A stretch of 15,428 nt of DNA, from positions 1 through 15,428 of the forward strand of contig NZ_JBCITM010000032.1 of NCBI RefSeq assembly GCF_039414295.1. Direction: 5' to 3'. A program made the position numbers and the translations under genes. Source of the DNA: Anoxynatronum sibiricum. Lineage in GTDB: Bacteria > Bacillota > Clostridia > Peptostreptococcales > Tindalliaceae. Under the pieces are notes generated by a model. It was not told where the DNA came from, did not search any database, and was given only the letters and a program-made list of their open reading frames with translations. How positions within the stretch are numbered: the stretch's first letter is position 1; each line of letters starts with the position of its first letter. This document shows positions 1 to 7,874 of the stretch, in pieces.

Positions 1-357
1 GCGCAACCACCATCAATGTGGTGGTCACCGCCGAAGATGGCACCACTACCAAGACCTACACCATCCAGGTAACCAGAGCTGCCTCTGCTAATGCCAACTT
101 AAGCGGACTCACCTTGTCCAGTGGCACGTTAGATCCTGTTTTTCACAGCGATACGACAGCCTATACCGCCAGTGTGGGTAATGCCGTAACCAGCATCACC
201 GTGACACCCAGCACAGCACATGGGTCTGCCACAGTCACCGTTGATGGTATTGCTGTTTCAAGCGGCACTGCCAGTGCTGATATCTCCCTGCCTGTTGGCG
301 CAACCACCATCAATGTGGTGGTCACCGCCGAAGATGGTACCACTACCAAGACCTACA
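1..357 (+). repeat. Tandem cadherin-like domain repeat, 297-bp period
   Basis: Bases 1-60 recur almost unchanged at 298-357: one difference, c to t in the GGC/GGT glycine codon of the EDGTTTKTYT motif. The 297-bp period equals 99 residues, one cadherin-like beta-sandwich domain. The array probably continues upstream of the window. Near-identity at DNA level points to recent duplication or gene conversion between domains. Confidence 0.85.
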
Positions 358-2312
358 CCGTCGAAGTCTTACGTCGAGAACAAACCAATGTCACCACCAG
401 TCCAACCAGTGTAACGGGTAACATGGCCTTTACCCAGACCTTCACCATCAGCCTTGAACATGAAACAGTTACGGGCGCTGTCTATGCTTCAGACCTTGGC
501 GTGTCGGATGCTTTCACCGGGCTGACCATCTCAGCCCTTCAGCAGACCCCCACCACTATTACAGCCACCCTGTCGGGAAGACTGGATCAAGAAGGCATCG
601 GAAAAATAACGATTCATGAGGATCGGCTGTCTGCCAGTACAGTACCCCTTACTGCCGAGGTGATGGTGAATCTGTTAATAGTTTCATATGATGCCAATGT
701 GGCTACCGGCGGCAATGTGCCTGTTAGCCGCACCTATCCTATTGGCGCTTCCATCACTGTTTCTGAGAACACCGGTAATCTTGAAAAAGCTGGTCATCGC
801 TTTGCTGGCTGGAACACCCAGGCAAATGGACAGGGAACAAGCTATTCGGCTGGCGATTCTTTTACCATGCCAAACAACCACGAAACCCTCTATGCAGTTT
901 GGGCACCTGTGCCCCCAGCCCCTGATAACGGCGGCAACACTGGTGGCGGTTCTGGTGGTGGCTCTGGCAGAAGACCATCTGACACTCCCACCGCACCCCC
1001 TGCCCAGCCTGCCGCCTTGCCAGCAGGTGCCGCTATAACAGTGCTGGTCAACGGAGAAAAGCATATCGCAGGAGCGGAAACTTCAACAGAAGAAAAGACT
1101 CAATTAGTCGCCACGCTGAAAATGGACACTGAAAAGATAATCTCCCTGCTGAATCAGATCCAAGCACCCGGGGAAATAAACAGAGGTGCAAGAAACAATG
1201 TGGTGGAAGTTCTTGCCACCACTCAAAATGCCACTCAGTTTACCACCATCCTCACAGCGGATCTTCTCCAGAAAATGGCGCAGCTGGACATTGACTTCTC
1301 CATTGTCACTGAAAAGCTGACTTATCAGATGCCTGCCAAAGCCTTCAACTTGGCAGCCATGGCCGATGCACTGTCCGTTGATTCCGATTCTCTCCATGAT
1401 ATGGAAATCGAATTGCACATCACCTATGTAGGCGAAGAAACAATACAGAGGATGAATAAAAAAGCACAGCTGCAAGGCTATGAAGTGCTGTTTCCACCAG
1501 TAGCTTTCAATGTCGTTGCGACTTCGTCTGTCACGGGCGAAAAGAAAGAAGTAAGCATCACACAATTTGCCAGTTTTGTATCACGCACCATAGAACTTCC
1601 TGCAGGGCTAAACCCTGAAAAGGTAACAACAGGAGTTATCTATCACCCTGATGGGTCTTTCTCTCACATACCGACGACGGTTTTTGAGAAAGAAGGCAAA
1701 TGCTATGCACGATTAAGTTCCTTTACCAATTCCACATATTCTGTGATTCACAATGCGATTATGGTTCCGTCCGTTAAGGATCACTGGTCAAAAGCCCATG
1801 TGGAAGATTTAGCGGCAAGGCTGATCATCGCCCATCCCGAAACCTTTGCACCAGATGACTTGATCACAAGGGGTGAGTTTGCGGCCTATATCACAAAGGC
1901 ATTGGGACTTTATCGCCCTGGTATGGGTGAGGTTGGTGCTTTTATCGACGCACATCACTCTCACGAACTGCTGGACGCCATTACCATCGCCACGCAACAC
2001 GGGATTATCTCTGGCTATCCTGATGGCAGTTTTCGTCCATCGGCCTTTATCAGCCGGCAGGAAGCCATGGTGATGTACGCGAAAGCCATGAACATGGTAG
2101 GACTTCGGGGAGAAGGGGCTTCCCGTATCACCACCTACACAGATCAAGAAGACATTGCTGATTGGGCTTATGAATATGTGAACCAAATTACCCGGGCAGG
2201 TGTCTTTAGCGGAAGAACCCCTCACACCATTGATCCTTTGGGCACATTCACCTATGCTGAGGCCGCCACCGCTATTCGCAATCTCTTGATAAAAGCGGAG
2301 TTGATTGATTAG
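3..2312 (+). CDS. SLH-domain surface protein, 5' end outside window
   Basis: The reading frame is open from the first complete codon at base 3, so the N-terminus and signal peptide lie upstream. Numbering from the first Met (base 18): the end of one cadherin-like beta-sandwich domain (1-20), a complete one (about 21-120), an uncharacterised beta-rich stretch (121-220), an InlB/Listeria-Bacteroides-type repeat (222-295, with the typical GHRFAGWNT and LYAVW), a Pro/Gly/Ser linker (296-345), a conserved module of about 240 residues, and three SLH domains (about 583-635, 642-693, 706-764) carrying ITRGEFAAYITKALG and GIISGYPDGSFRP signatures. SLH triplets bind pyruvylated secondary cell-wall polymer and hold proteins on the cell surface. 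The C-terminal ~420 residues are paralogous to those of the SLH gene at 9570-12731. The natural ligand is unknown; adhesion or S-layer accessory role is inference. Confidence 0.9.
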   Translation, partial: ATTINVVVTAEDGTTTKTYTIQVTRAASANANLSGLTLSSGTLDPVFHSDTTAYTASVGNAVTSITVTPSTAHGSATVTVDGIAVSSGTASADISLPVGATTINVVVTAEDGTTTKTYTVEVLRREQTNVTTSPTSVTGNMAFTQTFTISLEHETVTGAVYASDLGVSDAFTGLTISALQQTPTTITATLSGRLDQEGIGKITIHEDRLSASTVPLTAEVMVNLLIVSYDANVATGGNVPVSRTYPIGASITVSENTGNLEKAGHRFAGWNTQANGQGTSYSAGDSFTMPNNHETLYAVWAPVPPAPDNGGNTGGGSGGGSGRRPSDTPTAPPAQPAALPAGAAITVLVNGEKHIAGAETSTEEKTQLVATLKMDTEKIISLLNQIQAPGEINRGARNNVVEVLATTQNATQFTTILTADLLQKMAQLDIDFSIVTEKLTYQMPAKAFNLAAMADALSVDSDSLHDMEIELHITYVGEETIQRMNKKAQLQGYEVLFPPVAFNVVATSSVTGEKKEVSITQFASFVSRTIELPAGLNPEKVTTGVIYHPDGSFSHIPTTVFEKEGKCYARLSSFTNSTYSVIHNAIMVPSVKDHWSKAHVEDLAARLIIAHPETFAPDDLITRGEFAAYITKALGLYRPGMGEVGAFIDAHHSHELLDAITIATQHGIISGYPDGSFRPSAFISRQEAMVMYAKAMNMVGLRGEGASRITTYTDQEDIADWAYEYVNQITRAGVFSGRTPHTIDPLGTFTYAEAATAIRNLLIKAELID

Positions 2313-2436
2313 AAACTCCGCGGTCCAATAGTTGGAACGCATCTTGGAAGAGGACTATGATGGGATTCCCTCGAAGAGAATAAAAGACTTATCTGTTGAG
2401 GCGTAGTGCAAAGACGATGCTTCCTTGCAGGACATT

Positions 2437-2481
2437 CCAAGGCTCCGGAACTAGAATCCTGTTATGGGGCCTTGGTTTTTT
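2437..2481 (+). terminator. Rho-independent terminator of the first SLH gene
   Basis: A 10-bp stem, CCAAGGCTCC (2437-2446) against GGGGCCTTGG (2466-2475) with one G-T pair, encloses a 19-nt loop and is followed directly by TTTTTT. It lies about 125 bp after the stop codon and separates the first gene from the promoter at 2523. Confidence 0.85.
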
Positions 2482-2522
2482 ATGTTGTGGAAGATACATA
2501 CTCTTTTGCCATTAGCCATTGT

Positions 2523-2556
2523 TTGTCAGAATCCTGTCAGAGGCCATTGATATACT
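2523..2556 (+). promoter_or_regulatory. Promoter with PHO-box-like direct repeat
   Basis: Two 7-bp direct repeats with a 4-bp spacer, TTGTCAG-AATC-CTGTCAG (2523-2540), are followed 10 nt later by the -10 hexamer TATACT (2551-2556). A proper -35 at normal spacing is missing; the second repeat sits in its place. This is the geometry of activator-dependent promoters bound by OmpR/PhoB-family regulators (the E. coli PHO box is two CTGTCAT heptamers separated by 4 bp, ending about 10 bp before the -10). The same core occurs at 9467-9500 before another surface-protein gene. Which regulator binds is unknown. Confidence 0.65.
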
Positions 2557-2585
2557 ATAAAGAATCTTAACCTATAGAAGGTGGA

Positions 2586-2637
2586 AACCAGTCCCATCAT
2601 AATAGGATGTCCCTGGTTGGAAAGGAATCATATGATT
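2586..2637 (+). other. Small inverted repeats in the 5' leader
   Basis: The leader between promoter and start codon holds AACCAG (2586-2591) paired with CTGGTT (2613-2618), then a perfect 12-nt palindrome AATCATATGATT (2626-2637). No known riboswitch or leader motif is recognised. The palindrome could be an operator or chance. The rest of the 2313-2697 intergenic stretch holds only the terminator and promoter listed separately. Confidence 0.3.
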
Positions 2638-2697
2638 GCCCGTATCGATGGAGTATCCAGTACAGGATGAATAAATTTGAAACAAGGAGGTATTATA

Positions 2698-5490
2698 ATG
2701 AAAGTTAAAATGAAAATGATACTTGCGTTAGTGGTATTACTCTGCGTAATCTACCCTATGTACGAGGGCGGTGCAGAGGCGATTAGTTATTACGAGTTCG
2801 GAACGTATGATGATGAGCCAATACTTTGGTTTAGCATGCGAGATGGTATGAAAACAATCTTCACTACTTATCAATATCCTTTTCGAAAAGCTTATGATAC
2901 TGGAGGCAGTAACGATTGGCAAGGTTCCAGTTTGAGAGGGTACATAAATGATAATATCAGTTTAAATGAGTTTGAAAAAACTATTTTAGGAGGATCGGGA
3001 GGAGGAAGCGGCGGCGTATTCGGTGATGATAAAGGTTATGGTTCATCAAGAACTATATTAGGAAATGACGAGCTAGATCGATTGGGCCATGGACCACGTA
3101 GTATGCGTGGGGACTTTTGGACGAGTACACCGATTCCTGGAACAGAAAATCAGGCGTATCATCGACAAGACTTGCTTCCACCGAATATAACCGTAGAGGC
3201 CAGTTTACCAGTATATGTATCTATTCGATATGACAGTCCTCTAAATCAACTACCTATCAAATCTGGTGCAGGTAGTCGAGAAGATCCATATCGGTTCGGA
3301 TATGCAGAACTATTGATGAACCCAACAAATCCAGCAGATGGCACCTTATCAACAGTATATGCAGGCCATACATTTAATGCTGCCGGTGGCAATGGATCCA
3401 AAACCTATGCAGTGACAGCAGGGGCATTACCCAATGGCCTTTCTCTTTCTGCCAACGGAACACTGACAGGAACACCAAATACCGCAGGCACATTTAATTT
3501 TACAGTGACAGCGACAGACAGCGCCCCCACCCCTGTAACGGACAGTCGTGCCTATACCATGAACATAGCAGCAGAAGACTTATTGATGAACCCAACAAAT
3601 CCAGTAGATGGCACCTTATCAACAGTATATGCAGGCCATACATTTAATGCTGCCGGTGGCAATGGATCCAAAACCTATGCAGTGACAGCAGGGGCATTAC
3701 CCAATGGCCTTTCTCTTTCTGCCAACGGAACACTGACAGGAACACCACATACAGCAGGCACTTTCACATTCACAGTGACAGCGACAGACAGCGCCCCCAC
3801 CCCTGTAACGGACAGTCGTGCCTATACCATGAACATAGCAGCAGAAGACTTATTGATGAACCCAACAAATCCAGTAGATGGCACCGTATCAACAGCGTAT
3901 ACAAGCCATACATTTACAGCAACCGGTGGCAGTGGATCCAAAACCTATGCAGTGACAGCAGGGGCATTACCCAATGGCCTCGCTCTTTCTGCCAACGGAA
4001 CACTGACAGGAACACCAAATACCGCAGGCACATTTAATTTCAACGTCACAGTGACAGACAGCGCCCCCACCCCTGTAACAGACAGCCGTGCCTATACCAT
4101 GAACATAGCAGCAGAAGACTTATTGATGAACCCAACAAATCCAGTAGATGGCACCGTATCAACAGCGTATACAAGCCATACATTTACAGCAACCGGTGGT
4201 AGTGGATCCAAAACCTATGCAGTGACAGCAGGGGCATTACCCAATGGCCTCGCTCTTTCTGCCAACGGAACACTGACAGGAACACCACATACAGCAGGCA
4301 CTTTCACATTCACAGTGACAGCGACAGACAGCGCCCCCACCCCTGTAACGGACAGTCGTGCCTATACCATGAACATAGCAGCAGAAGACTTATTGATGAA
4401 CCCAACAAATCCAGTAGATGGCACCGTATCAACAGCGTATACAAGCCATACATTTACAGCAACCGGTGGCAGTGGATCCAAAACCTATGCAGTGACAGCA
4501 GGGGCATTACCCAATGGCCTTGCCCTTTCTGCAAACGGAACACTGACAGGAACACCAAGTACCGCAGGCGCTTTCACATTCAACGTCACAGTGACAGACA
4601 GCGCCCCCACCCCTGTAACGGACAGCCACACCTTTACCATGAACATAGCAGCAGAAGACTTATTGATGAACCCAACAAATCCAGTAGATGGCACCGTATC
4701 AACAGTATATGCAGGCCATACATTTACAGCAACCGGTGGCAATGGATCCAAAACCTATGAAGTGACAGCAGGGGCATTGCCCAATGGCCTCACCCTTTCT
4801 GCAAACGGAACACTGACAGGAACACCACATACAGCAGGCACATTTAATTTTACAGTCACAGTGACAGACAGCGCCCCCACCCCTGTAACGGACAGCCACA
4901 CCTTTACCATGAACATAATGTTAAATGAAACGAATATTCCGGAAAAAGGAGAATCTGGTGGTAGCTCCGGCGGAGGAGGCGGTTCCAGCAGCACCTCAGA
5001 AAGGAGTCAAGACAAACAACAGCAGGCAGAAGATACAGAAGACACAAGTGGCGCGGAAGACATTGAAGAAGTAGAAGGCTCTAAAGACTCACAGGAAGCA
5101 AGTCCTCCTAGAAAGAAGATCCTTCTTACCATCGGAAATCAAGATATCACGCTAGGAAATGAAACACATCAGCTGGATGCCATGCCCTTTATCGACGGCG
5201 AAACCAACAGAACCCTGGTACCACTCAAGTTCATCAGCGAAGCCCTGGGAGCAACAGTGACCTGGCTGCCAGAGACAAGACAGGTGCTAATTACAGAAAG
5301 AGACACAGAAATCCTGTTGACCATCGGCTCTAAGGAAGTACTGGTGAATGGCGAAATGATCCTGATAGATACCGAACCAAGGATTATCCCTCCCGGTCGC
5401 ACCTTTGTACCCCTGCGGGTGATCGGAGAGCTGCTGGGAGCAACGGTGACATATGATGAGGGAACAAGAGAAATCAGTATCGCAAAATAG
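2698..5490 (+). CDS. Secreted Ig-like repeat protein with copper-amine-oxidase-N-like C-terminus
   Basis: 930 aa. The ATG at 2698 is chosen because AAGGAGG (2684-2690) lies 7 nt upstream; the in-frame TTG at 2677 precedes that site. Residues 1-28 form a signal peptide (basic start, hydrophobic core, likely cleavage after AEA). Residues about 29-200 resemble DUF6273-type domains (FGTYDDEPILWF, GGSNDWQGSSLRGYIND, later DFWTSTP). Six 90-aa putative Ig (He_PIG-like) repeats fill about 205-744, each with ALPNGL and LSANGTLTGTP. A Gly/Ser then strongly acidic linker leads to a copper-amine-oxidase N-terminal-like domain (about 808-930, with two LVPLKFISEALGATV/FVPLRVIGELLGATV motifs), a domain common in clostridial exported proteins. 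No SLH domain or sortase motif is seen, so attachment may be through the C-terminal domain. It is a stand-alone unit between its own promoter and terminator. Ligand unknown. Confidence 0.88.
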   Translation: MKVKMKMILALVVLLCVIYPMYEGGAEAISYYEFGTYDDEPILWFSMRDGMKTIFTTYQYPFRKAYDTGGSNDWQGSSLRGYINDNISLNEFEKTILGGSGGGSGGVFGDDKGYGSSRTILGNDELDRLGHGPRSMRGDFWTSTPIPGTENQAYHRQDLLPPNITVEASLPVYVSIRYDSPLNQLPIKSGAGSREDPYRFGYAELLMNPTNPADGTLSTVYAGHTFNAAGGNGSKTYAVTAGALPNGLSLSANGTLTGTPNTAGTFNFTVTATDSAPTPVTDSRAYTMNIAAEDLLMNPTNPVDGTLSTVYAGHTFNAAGGNGSKTYAVTAGALPNGLSLSANGTLTGTPHTAGTFTFTVTATDSAPTPVTDSRAYTMNIAAEDLLMNPTNPVDGTVSTAYTSHTFTATGGSGSKTYAVTAGALPNGLALSANGTLTGTPNTAGTFNFNVTVTDSAPTPVTDSRAYTMNIAAEDLLMNPTNPVDGTVSTAYTSHTFTATGGSGSKTYAVTAGALPNGLALSANGTLTGTPHTAGTFTFTVTATDSAPTPVTDSRAYTMNIAAEDLLMNPTNPVDGTVSTAYTSHTFTATGGSGSKTYAVTAGALPNGLALSANGTLTGTPSTAGAFTFNVTVTDSAPTPVTDSHTFTMNIAAEDLLMNPTNPVDGTVSTVYAGHTFTATGGNGSKTYEVTAGALPNGLTLSANGTLTGTPHTAGTFNFTVTVTDSAPTPVTDSHTFTMNIMLNETNIPEKGESGGSSGGGGGSSSTSERSQDKQQQAEDTEDTSGAEDIEEVEGSKDSQEASPPRKKILLTIGNQDITLGNETHQLDAMPFIDGETNRTLVPLKFISEALGATVTWLPETRQVLITERDTEILLTIGSKEVLVNGEMILIDTEPRIIPPGRTFVPLRVIGELLGATVTYDEGTREISIAK
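3311..4916 (+). repeat. Six tandem 270-bp repeats, in frame
   Basis: Repeat starts are at 3311, 3581, 3851, 4121, 4391 and 4661, an exact 270-bp period (90 codons); the last unit is slightly short. Copies are nearly identical at DNA level. Differences come in blocks: the first third is either an LSTVYAGHTFNAAGGNGS-type or a VSTAYTSHTFTATGGSGS-type sequence, the middle reads GLSLS, GLALS or GLTLS, and the end is NTAGTFNF, HTAGTFTF or STAGAFTF. These blocks are shuffled among copies. The array is coding and has no spacers, so it is not CRISPR. Confidence 0.95.
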
Positions 5491-5505
5491 AAAAACCGGA
5501 ACCTG

Positions 5506-5538
5506 AAAGACTCCAGAATTGTATTTTGGGGTCTTTTC
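5506..5538 (+). terminator. Rho-independent terminator after the Ig-repeat gene
   Basis: AAAGACTCCA (5506-5515) pairs with TGGGGTCTTT (5527-5536) over 10 bp with one T-G pair and an 11-nt loop, ending in TTTTCTT. It starts 15 bp after the stop codon. Confidence 0.8.
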
Positions 5539-5703
5539 TTATGTCTGAGAAATCAATTTTTGTGTTATCATATAGGGTGAATTAATCTGATCTGTTCAAT
5601 TTTCCTATTTACCATCTGGGCACTTACGGACAAATTAATAAGAAAAAGGCAAACAAAGAGAATGTGGATGAATTTGCCTTGATATTCAGTTTTTGACAAC
5701 ATC
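5539..5703 (+). other. AT-rich intergenic stretch, weak hairpin
   Basis: No gene is seen. AAGGCAAA (5646-5653) pairs with TTTGCCTT (5673-5680), a weak 8-bp hairpin. A perfect -35-like TTGACA (5693-5698) is present, but no convincing -10 follows at the right distance. The promoter that drives topB could not be fixed. Confidence 0.3.
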
Positions 5704-5862
5704 ATGTTTAAAGACAAAGAGGTGGTTATCACCGGCGGCGCCAGAGTGATTGGACAAGTCATGGTTCAGGCTTTCCGGGATGAAGGGGCACAGGTGTGTG
5801 TGATGAATAAGTTGCCCAACGAGTACTTCGTGGGCGATTTGGCTGAGGAGGAAGCGATCAAG
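5704..5862 (+). pseudogene. N-terminal scrap of a short-chain dehydrogenase (SDR)
   Basis: About 52 codons from ATG 5704 read as the first beta-alpha-beta of an NAD(P)-binding SDR: FKDKEVVITGGARVIGQVM, then AFRDEGAQVCVMNK and NEYFVGDLAEEEA. The SDR glycine motif TGxxxGxG is damaged: Val stands where TGGARGIG would have its middle Gly. Homology stops just before the ribosome binding site of topB, with which it shares an uninterrupted reading frame. No clear ribosome binding site precedes ATG 5704. Normal SDRs are about 250 aa, so this is a deletion remnant. It could be translated as a 58-residue N-terminal extension of topoisomerase III, but I think that unlikely. Confidence 0.7.
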
Positions 5863-5877
5863 ATTAAAGGAGCCGAT

Positions 5878-7761
5878 ATGTCTAAAACACTGATTATCAC
5901 GGAAAAACCGTCTGTTGCCCGGGACATCGCTGCAGTCATGATGAACAGGCCTAAAAAAAGCGATGGGTATCTGGAAGACGACACATACATCATCACCTGG
6001 GCAGTGGGTCATCTTTTACAACTGGCCGAGCCTGCCGCATACCATGAAAAATACAGAAAATGGCAGATGGCTTCCTTGCCGGTAATACCGAAAAATTACA
6101 TCTTTACGTTAGAACCTATCCCCCGGAATATGTCTGTTCTCAGTGTTGTGGCGGCGCAAATCAAGCGCAAAGATGTTTCGACCATCGTATGGGCAACTGA
6201 CTCGGCCAGGGAAGGACATTTAATCGCAGTGAATTTGGCGGCCCATCTAAAAGTTAATAAGCCATCAAAGCGATTATGGTTAAGTTCCTTGACTCCTGAG
6301 GCGATTAAAAAAGGGCTGCAGGAGGTAAAGCCCATGTCGGCCTATGAAAATCTGGCAGATTCAGCAATTGCCCGTTCTCAAGCCGATTGGGTCATTGGCA
6401 TGTCTGCTACCCGCGCATTTACACTGGCTGGAAGAACTGGAAGTGGATACACAGAAAAAAGCGGAGTCGTTTCTGTGGGTCGAGTTCAAACACCTACTTT
6501 GGCCTTTACCGTCAACCGCCAAAAGGAAATCGACGCATTTGTGAGGGTGGATTATTTCGAGGTCAAGGCAGACCATGGCAATTTCACCAGCCTGTGGTGG
6601 AGCTTGAAAGAACAGACCCATCGCATAAAAACGCTGGAAACAGCGGAAGTGATTGCACAGAAAACAAAAGGGCAACCCGGTGTCATTCAAGCTATAAAAA
6701 AAGAAAAGAAGTCAACACCGCCTCCTTTTCTGTATGACCTGACATCCCTACAACGTGATGCCAACCGCAAACTGGGCTTTTCGGCCAAAAGAACCCTGGC
6801 AGCCGCCCAGGCCCTTTACGAAAAGCACAAATACATCACATACCCCCGAACTGATTCCAACCGGCTGACAGAAGACATGAAAGAGACGGTTTTCCAGACC
6901 TTAAATAAAATGAGCATCCCGGTTTATAAACCGCTGATTGATTCTTTTGTCGATAGCCTGAAGTTCACCAAAAGAACGATTGATGACAGCAAAGTGAGTG
7001 ATCACCATGCTCTGATTCCTACACCCAAGATGCCTGTCCTGGAAAAACTAAACGAGGATGAACGGAAGATATATGACATGATTGCCCGACGGTTCATCGC
7101 CGCCTTCATGCCCACCCATGAATATGAAACAACAAAAGCCCTTATTATATGCCAGCATGAAGCCTTTGTGTGTAAGGGCCGGGTCGTTGTATTAGAAGGC
7201 TGGAAAGAGGCATATGTAAAAGAAACAAGTGAAGGAGATGGCAAAGAAAAAGAAGATCAGAAGCTTCCAACCTTCGTCAAAGGACAAGATGTGATCTTCC
7301 AAAATACGGAAGTCCTTAACAAGAAAACCCAGGCGCCCAAACCCTACACAGAAGATACGCTGTTGGCAGCCATGGAAAATGCCGGTAAATCCATTGACGA
7401 CGAAGAACTCCGGGACCAAATGAAGGAATTAGGGATCGGGACGCCTGCCACCCGAGCTGAAATCATCGAGCGGATTATCCAGGTGGGCTATGTTGAACGA
7501 CAAAAAAAATACTTAATGCCCACCCCCAAAGGCATGGCCACCATCGAAGCGTTGCCGGATGAAATCACATCTGTTGATACAGCTGGAAAGTTCGAACGGG
7601 CGCTTAATCGAATTGCCCGGGGTGAATACCCAAAAGAAAAGTTTGATCAAGGAATTATTCGGTTTGCCCATGCCCTTGTGGAAAAAGCCAAGGTGTACGC
7701 CCGGTCAGACATAAAAAAAATCGGTCAAGTGGTGGCAGAAACCCGACAAATTGAAAAGTGA
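5878..7761 (+). CDS. topB: DNA topoisomerase III (type IA), compact form
   Basis: 627 aa from ATG 5878, which has AAAGGAG (5866-5872) 5 nt upstream and gives the family's usual N-terminus SKTLIITEKPSVARDIA. Type IA topoisomerases break one DNA strand through a 5'-phosphotyrosine and decatenate or relax DNA. Visible landmarks: TOPRIM Glu9 (TEKPS); TOPRIM acidic motif at 108-114; RLWLSSLTPEAIKKGL; ARSQADWVIGMSATRAFT; GRVQTPTLAF; catalytic Tyr322 in ITYPRTDS; IGTPATRAEIIERI near the C-terminus. The acidic motif reads DSAREGH where DxDREGE is usual: the second Asp is Ala and the last Glu is His. The C-terminal tail (zinc or basic region) of longer homologues such as the roughly 727-aa Bacillus TopB is absent. 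Genes of this kind are frequent in integrative and conjugative elements, but no conjugation gene is visible here. No terminator was found after it. Confidence 0.92.
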   Translation: MSKTLIITEKPSVARDIAAVMMNRPKKSDGYLEDDTYIITWAVGHLLQLAEPAAYHEKYRKWQMASLPVIPKNYIFTLEPIPRNMSVLSVVAAQIKRKDVSTIVWATDSAREGHLIAVNLAAHLKVNKPSKRLWLSSLTPEAIKKGLQEVKPMSAYENLADSAIARSQADWVIGMSATRAFTLAGRTGSGYTEKSGVVSVGRVQTPTLAFTVNRQKEIDAFVRVDYFEVKADHGNFTSLWWSLKEQTHRIKTLETAEVIAQKTKGQPGVIQAIKKEKKSTPPPFLYDLTSLQRDANRKLGFSAKRTLAAAQALYEKHKYITYPRTDSNRLTEDMKETVFQTLNKMSIPVYKPLIDSFVDSLKFTKRTIDDSKVSDHHALIPTPKMPVLEKLNEDERKIYDMIARRFIAAFMPTHEYETTKALIICQHEAFVCKGRVVVLEGWKEAYVKETSEGDGKEKEDQKLPTFVKGQDVIFQNTEVLNKKTQAPKPYTEDTLLAAMENAGKSIDDEELRDQMKELGIGTPATRAEIIERIIQVGYVERQKKYLMPTPKGMATIEALPDEITSVDTAGKFERALNRIARGEYPKEKFDQGIIRFAHALVEKAKVYARSDIKKIGQVVAETRQIEK

Positions 7762-7874
7762 TAAACCAGAGTATAACCGTGTAGCATGGTCTAAATCAGA
7801 GTGTAGAGCACTGCGCCAAATGACTATCTGCCGATAGCAAAGAGGGGCTTTTCGTGAAAATGTGTGCTATAAGA

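Noticed and set aside
684..1565. Minus-strand frames inside the first SLH gene
   Set aside because: They are low-complexity antisense readings of a well-supported coding sequence.
3311..4916. Regular repeats as a possible CRISPR array
   Set aside because: The period is 270 bp, the units are contiguous without spacers, and they are in frame in a secreted protein.
5693..5721. TTGACA as the topB promoter
   Set aside because: The -35 is perfect but no -10-like hexamer follows at 16-18 bp, so I do not call it a promoter.
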